From assembly GCA_003254885.1 (NCBI GenBank), contig QANT01008191.1:1-54338 (forward strand): a DNA stretch of 54,338 nt, in the 5' to 3' direction. This stretch comes from Purshia tridentata (taxonomy: Eukaryota; Streptophyta; Magnoliopsida; Rosales; Rosaceae). Position 1 is the stretch's first letter. Each line of letters begins with the position of its first letter. This document shows, in pieces, positions 50,607-54,338 of the stretch. The translations under genes and the position numbers were made by a program. A model generated the notes under the pieces. It worked only from the letters and a program-made list of their open reading frames with translations. It was not told the DNA's origin and did no database searches.

Positions 50607-52330
50607 GGCTGTGGCTGTGGCTGCGGCTGAGGCTGACGGTGTGAGCTTTTCTGCTTTTTATGTTTCTTATTGGTTTCCCGCCAAAATGTGGTGAGTGTGA
50701 GACTGTGAGTAAGTGAAGAAGGAGAGTGAGGCTGCGAGATTTTCCGTAATGTTTATAGGGGAGGAAAAAGGAATGGCTTAGGTTAGCCCAATGGGTTTTG
50801 AGATTTTGGCTGGGCTTGTTGTTTAGTTTGAGAGTGATGCCGCCCAGCTATAGAAACCCAATTCGACATTGGATAGAGATAATTTACGAATTTTTCACCC
50901 AATTAATTTGTTTTTTTATTGTAATGGATGGGGCAGCGTAATTGAAATGGTTAAAGAATTGCCTCTACACCTAAGTTCCATCTCCCCTCCCCCTCGTTAT
51001 AAAAAATTAATTAATTTGTTTTTGACAATGTTAACACGTAGTCTGACTCACCTAAAAGACTTAACATAAAAAATATGTAAGAATCTCTTATTCAAAAGTT
51101 GAATTTACTTTAATAAATAATTTATTTCACAATCGTATTAAACCGTTAAATATGTAATCTCAAACTCTCACTTATTCCTTCCTTTTCTCTCATGTCAATT
51201 CCCTTGAGCCAAATTGCTCTAATGCGTACAACTTCTTTGCCAAGTAAAATTCTATTTTATCTCATTTTACTTTCAAACTATGTTTTCTGAATTTCAATGG
51301 AATTCTTACACTGGCTCAACAAAAGTAGATTTTTTTTTCTTTTTAAATAAAATGATGTGGTGTGCATATTATGTGCGATATAAATTGGGCAAAAAGAAAA
51401 GGTTGGAAAAAAAGACATATACAAGTAGCATTTTGCGTCGTAGAAGTAGTCTCCTTAGCAATTGGGAAAGAGTCAAATATTCCGTTTTGGCAAAGTATTC
51501 GATTGTTAGGCAGAGCAATAGTTATTGGTTGCTTGGTAAATTAGGAAACGTAACAGTTGACATACTCTAGTTTACGACCATCGGACCAATGTCGTTTCAT
51601 TACATTTTTGGTGACTTGGTCTTCTTCCAGCGTAGTTGGGCTTGGACTTGGAGCAACGAAACTTGAAACGCACGATATGGGCGGTTGGAACTTGGATATC
51701 GCACCCACTCACGCAGCTTCAATTTAGACAAGGGGTTGCGTGAAATTATCGCAAACCATGTCATTCAGTCGCTATAATATGATTTCACTCTGTAATTTTA
51801 TCAAACACTTGTCGACAAGCAAAGTTTATGCAATGGACCACATTTGAGCTTGTTTCAAATAGGTCATCATTGCTGCTGCCACTGCATTATCTGAACCCTT
51901 TTTTTTCGCCAAGAAAGATCAACGTGCATTATCTGAACTTAATGCTTTATTAAATACCACATTAACCCAATTCGTTCACAATGTCATAATCATCAGAAAA
52001 GTGAGATTCCATCACTTTTTCCATTTTTAATAATTCCATGGTCCCACTCGAAACTTGAACAAACTACGAGAAATTCAAAGAAAAAAAAACCAGCACCAAT
52101 TTAGAGCTAAAAATATTCCACTAATTCAACAGGTCCATATACAATCAAAGAACAAACAACCCAATTTCTTACTTTTGATTCCTAACAAATCTAAAAATTT
52201 AAAAAACAAAAACGAAAAATGACCACATACATTATGACATTGACTTAATCTCACATATCGAAATGAAATTAAGAAAAAGACACCCCAACAAAAAATTGAG
52301 TGCATATATGTCAAATCACAAAGTGACAGG
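50607..52330. other. Spacer between the MSI promoter and the HIPP 3' end
   Basis: The first 150-200 bp are the MSI leader and promoter. The rest is AT-rich with no supportable gene. The frame at 51280-51570 is Lys/Tyr/Ser-rich by composition and lacks motifs. A 12-bp palindrome is noted at 51808-51819. The last 250 bp are the HIPP 3'UTR. Confidence 0.55.
51808..51819. promoter_or_regulatory. 12-bp palindrome containing the ZDRE core
   Basis: 'cttgtcgacaag' is a perfect palindrome and contains TGTCGACA (51810-51817), the central eight bases of the zinc-deficiency element RTGTCGACAY. The outer bases (T..A) do not fit the R..Y consensus. It lies 1.2 kb upstream of the MSI start and 0.5 kb beyond the HIPP stop. 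It may be chance. Confidence 0.25.
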
Positions 52331-53238
52331 TCACATGACAATACAGGCAGCTGGGTTCTCATCACTGAATGCGGTGGTGTAGCGCACTTCCGTGGAGCTG
52401 GCACGTGCGAGGCTCGACATGTGCGAGTCCTGGCCGTCCCGCACGTACCCGGCGGGAGCCCTCTTGTCGTAAACACCGGGCGCGTAGGGGTGCGCCACCA
52501 CGTCGTACGGGACATAAGGCCAGATCTCGACCCTCTTGCCAGTGCGATGCGCGACACGTGCCAACACCTTGGAGGGTTCCACGTATCCGACGACGGTCAG
52601 CTTGTTGGCCTTGCGCTCCACGTCCACCTGCGTCACGCCCTTCATTCCCTCCACCGACCTCCTTACCTTCCTCTCGCATCCCTCGCAGTCCATCTTCACC
52701 TTGATCTCCACCGTCTGATCAAAACACAAAACAAAAACAGTTGCATTTATTGTCACTTTGCTTACGTGGCGAATTCATAGTGGCTTTTACTGGGTACTGT
52801 TCTAGTCAGCATCATCCAGCTCTAAAGAGTAAAAATGACGATAGAATTTATTTGCTAAAAAAGTAAAAAAATACATTACTTTTGAGTTTTTATAATAATT
52901 TGGTTTCACTTTTGGACTTGCCAAGATTCAAAGCGAAAATTCTATCCAAAAAGCTTCAAGATTTAGCAAAATATTTGAGCTGTATAACAAAGAAAAGCAA
53001 AAGCAGACCAAGTTACAAAAAGAACTTATTATCAAATGCTAATTATTGATTGATTTACTGGGATATAAGCACTTTTTAGAGATCAAAACTCAGAAACAGA
53101 TAAACAGATTGTTGAGGTTTGGTTTCAAACTACAAGCTTGAGAAAGAAGTAAAATACCTGGAATTGCTTGCGTTTTCTAAGCCTGGAACTCGCACTTGAG
53201 CAATCAAAAAGATAAGAAAAATGGTCTAAAGCACCCAT
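52331..53238 (-). CDS. HIPP26: Heavy-metal-associated isoprenylated plant protein, HIPP26-like
   Basis: Small metallochaperone-like protein thought to carry Cu, Zn or Cd and to act in stress and pathogen responses; Arabidopsis HIPP26 interacts with the ATHB29 zinc-finger homeodomain protein. Exons in coding order: 53158-53238 and 52331-52714, 154 aa (Arabidopsis 153). An N-terminal MGALDHFSYLFDCS leader precedes the HMA domain (about 28-95) with the metal site 'MDCEGC' (Cys37, Cys40). Then come the conserved 'WPYVPYDVVAHPYAPGVYDK', 'ARASSTEVRYTTAFSDENP', and the C-terminal CIVM CaaX box (Cys151) for farnesylation. The Gly2 and CaaX signals suggest membrane and nuclear pools. Exon 2 is strikingly G/C-rich at third codon positions. 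HIPP25 is the closest alternative. Confidence 0.95.
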
Positions 53239-54273
53239 TCTAGCTAGCTACGGATAGCGTTTGCTATGGCACAGATTTGAATCAAGACAGAAGACACAAC
53301 AAAACAACTAGTGTGAGAAAGTAAGAAGCACCCAAAATTCAAAAATATCCCAAACTTTTGATTCAGATATTTTCAGACACAAACAACTGCACAATGGACA
53401 TAAGACACTGGGGGCTCCTCTGCTTTTATAAGCAAACGCTCTTTCAGAAGCTCTCTCTCTTGAAAGAATCGGGATCGTCCAAATGGTCCATCAAAAGATC
53501 TGGGTCGTCAGTTGTCACTGACAGCCAACTACAAGGGTTTATCGTGCTGGGTTTGCGCCACGTGTCCTTTTATTATCGATCCAGTGGTGGCGGGCGCATC
53601 GATAAGGGACGAGGCTATCCATGCACCGACCGTGTGGGCCATGCGGGTTTTGGCCGCGATATCGCAGGTGAGGCCCACGCTCCAAGCCGGAACGTACAGA
53701 CGTAGTTAATATGTGTCCCTCTTTGAGTAAAGTCTGGTGCTGGGTGGGACCCTTTGGAAACGAATCCCACAATGTATAGCGGGGTCCGCTTTGAATCTGA
53801 CCGTCTCACACGGCATGGGCAGCGCGTGTTTAACACCGCACAGCAGAGAGTGGCAGTACTTTCATCTTTGGTGCGCATAAGCGAGACCAGTGCATGACAG
53901 TACGAGACTATGAGCTCAAACTCCAATAGAGTGGTCCAACAGTCAAGGATCTCTGTGTTTCTAAACATAACCTCTGTGTTTTTTTATATTTTTTCATTTG
54001 CAAAAATATGCCTTAGAAAAGTAATTATAAGACCTCAATTGAAAAAAATGTCCAAAGTTGGTGAGCATTATGAGGTGACCATCCTTGGGAACGGTTTGGG
54101 TAGCTTTCTTTTTGACAGTCATGGTTACCTGGCTGCAACTTGTGTGGCAGCAAAGTTATAGAGAAAGTGATTAATTGATGATCATATTATACATATGAAC
54201 AATTTTTGGGTCACTCTTTTTGGGGAGGGAGGGGGAAGTCCTTTTAAATTACAATTTTGACAATGCCAATGCA
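53239..54273. other. HIPP promoter region
   Basis: Upstream of the minus-strand HIPP gene, 53450-53900 is unusually GC-rich. Plus-strand frames there (53358-53705) and minus-strand frames (53539-53968) overlap each other and have no domain, so I call none. It includes a G-box/ABRE at 53559-53566 and a leader of about 200 bp. Confidence 0.5.
53559..53566. promoter_or_regulatory. G-box / ABRE (CACGTGTC)
   Basis: CACGTGTC contains the palindromic G-box CACGTG and the ABRE core ACGTGTC. It is 321 bp upstream of the HIPP start codon on the opposite strand, a normal distance for an ABA- or stress-responsive element. HIPP26 homologues are reported to respond to drought, salt and ABA. The function here is inferred. 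Confidence 0.5.
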
Positions 54274-54338
54274 TAATCGGAACCGTTCACATTTTAGATC
54301 ACTTATTATAGATCAACTATGTAAAAAATTAACTCAAT
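54274..54338. mobile_element. Partial copy of inverted-repeat family A, cut by the window end
   Basis: 'aatcggaaccgtt', 'acattttagatc', 'atagatcaact' and 'aaaaaattaactcaa' occur in the same order and spacing as in the right arm of the element at 35046-35393 (reverse-complemented: aatccgaaccgtc, atattttagatc, atagatcatct, aaaaaattaggtaaa). The remainder lies beyond the window. Confidence 0.65.

Noticed and set aside
51280-51570. 96-codon plus-strand frame upstream of the MSI gene
   Set aside because: Lys/Tyr/Ser-rich translation of AT-rich DNA with no recognisable feature. Two overlapping frames are equally open.
53358-53968. Overlapping open frames on both strands upstream of HIPP
   Set aside because: They come from the GC-rich promoter region, where stop codons are rare. 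None has a motif, and they contradict one another.

Overview
This is nuclear DNA from a flowering plant, almost certainly a eudicot and probably a rosid. Rosaceae is my best guess, but only from the general look of the repeats and proteins. The evidence is nine multi-exon genes with GT..AG introns, AT-rich introns and spacers, and proteins typical of dicots. There are no operons, no CRISPR array and no prokaryotic features. One unresolved base (n) lies at position 99. I assembled every gene model by hand from splice sites, reading frame and remembered family sequence. All nine close with an open frame and a family-typical length.

Layout: (1) 1-1534, degenerate repeats, AT-rich spacer and the UPL3 leader. 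(2) 1535-11105 (+), UPL3/KAKTUS HECT ubiquitin ligase, 17 coding exons, 1900 aa. (3) 13238-17947 (-), GH35 beta-galactosidase of the BGAL11/13/14 type, 18 exons, 853 aa. (4) About 19.1 kb, a short inverted-repeat transposon with a 9-bp target duplication. (5) 19817-22452 (+), MCM10 replication factor, 10 exons, 408 aa. (6) 26963-29602 (+), type-I ROP/RAC GTPase, 7 exons, 198 aa. (7) 31270-32281 (+), UBC4/5-class ubiquitin E2, 4 exons, 148 aa. (8) 32.3-37.4 kb, gene-free DNA rich in inverted-repeat elements and segmental duplications. (9) 37431-40409 (+), universal-stress-protein/receptor-like cytoplasmic kinase fusion, 10 exons, 618 aa. (10) 40.4-43.9 kb, duplications, hairpins and an unidentified broken gene fragment. 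(11) 44259-45610 (+), F-group bZIP with the Cys/His zinc-sensor motif (bZIP19/23 type), 270 aa. (12) 48035-50606 (-), MSI2/MSI3-type WD40 histone-binding protein, 6 exons, 405 aa, with a minisatellite in intron 1. (13) 52331-53238 (-), HIPP26-like metal-binding isoprenylated protein, 2 exons, 154 aa, with an ABRE/G-box upstream. (14) The window ends inside another copy of the 35-kb inverted-repeat family.

The genes act in separate pathways (ubiquitination, cell wall, replication, Rho signalling, stress kinase, zinc sensing, chromatin, metal chaperone). I see no evidence that the neighbourhood is a functional cluster. I did not find a convincing new system. The items most worth a second look are the inverted-repeat elements, a perfect 109-bp tandem duplication, the unidentified fragment at 41.2-41.6 kb, the intronic minisatellite in the MSI gene, upstream ORFs before UPL3 and bZIP, and the very G/C-rich coding exon of the HIPP gene.
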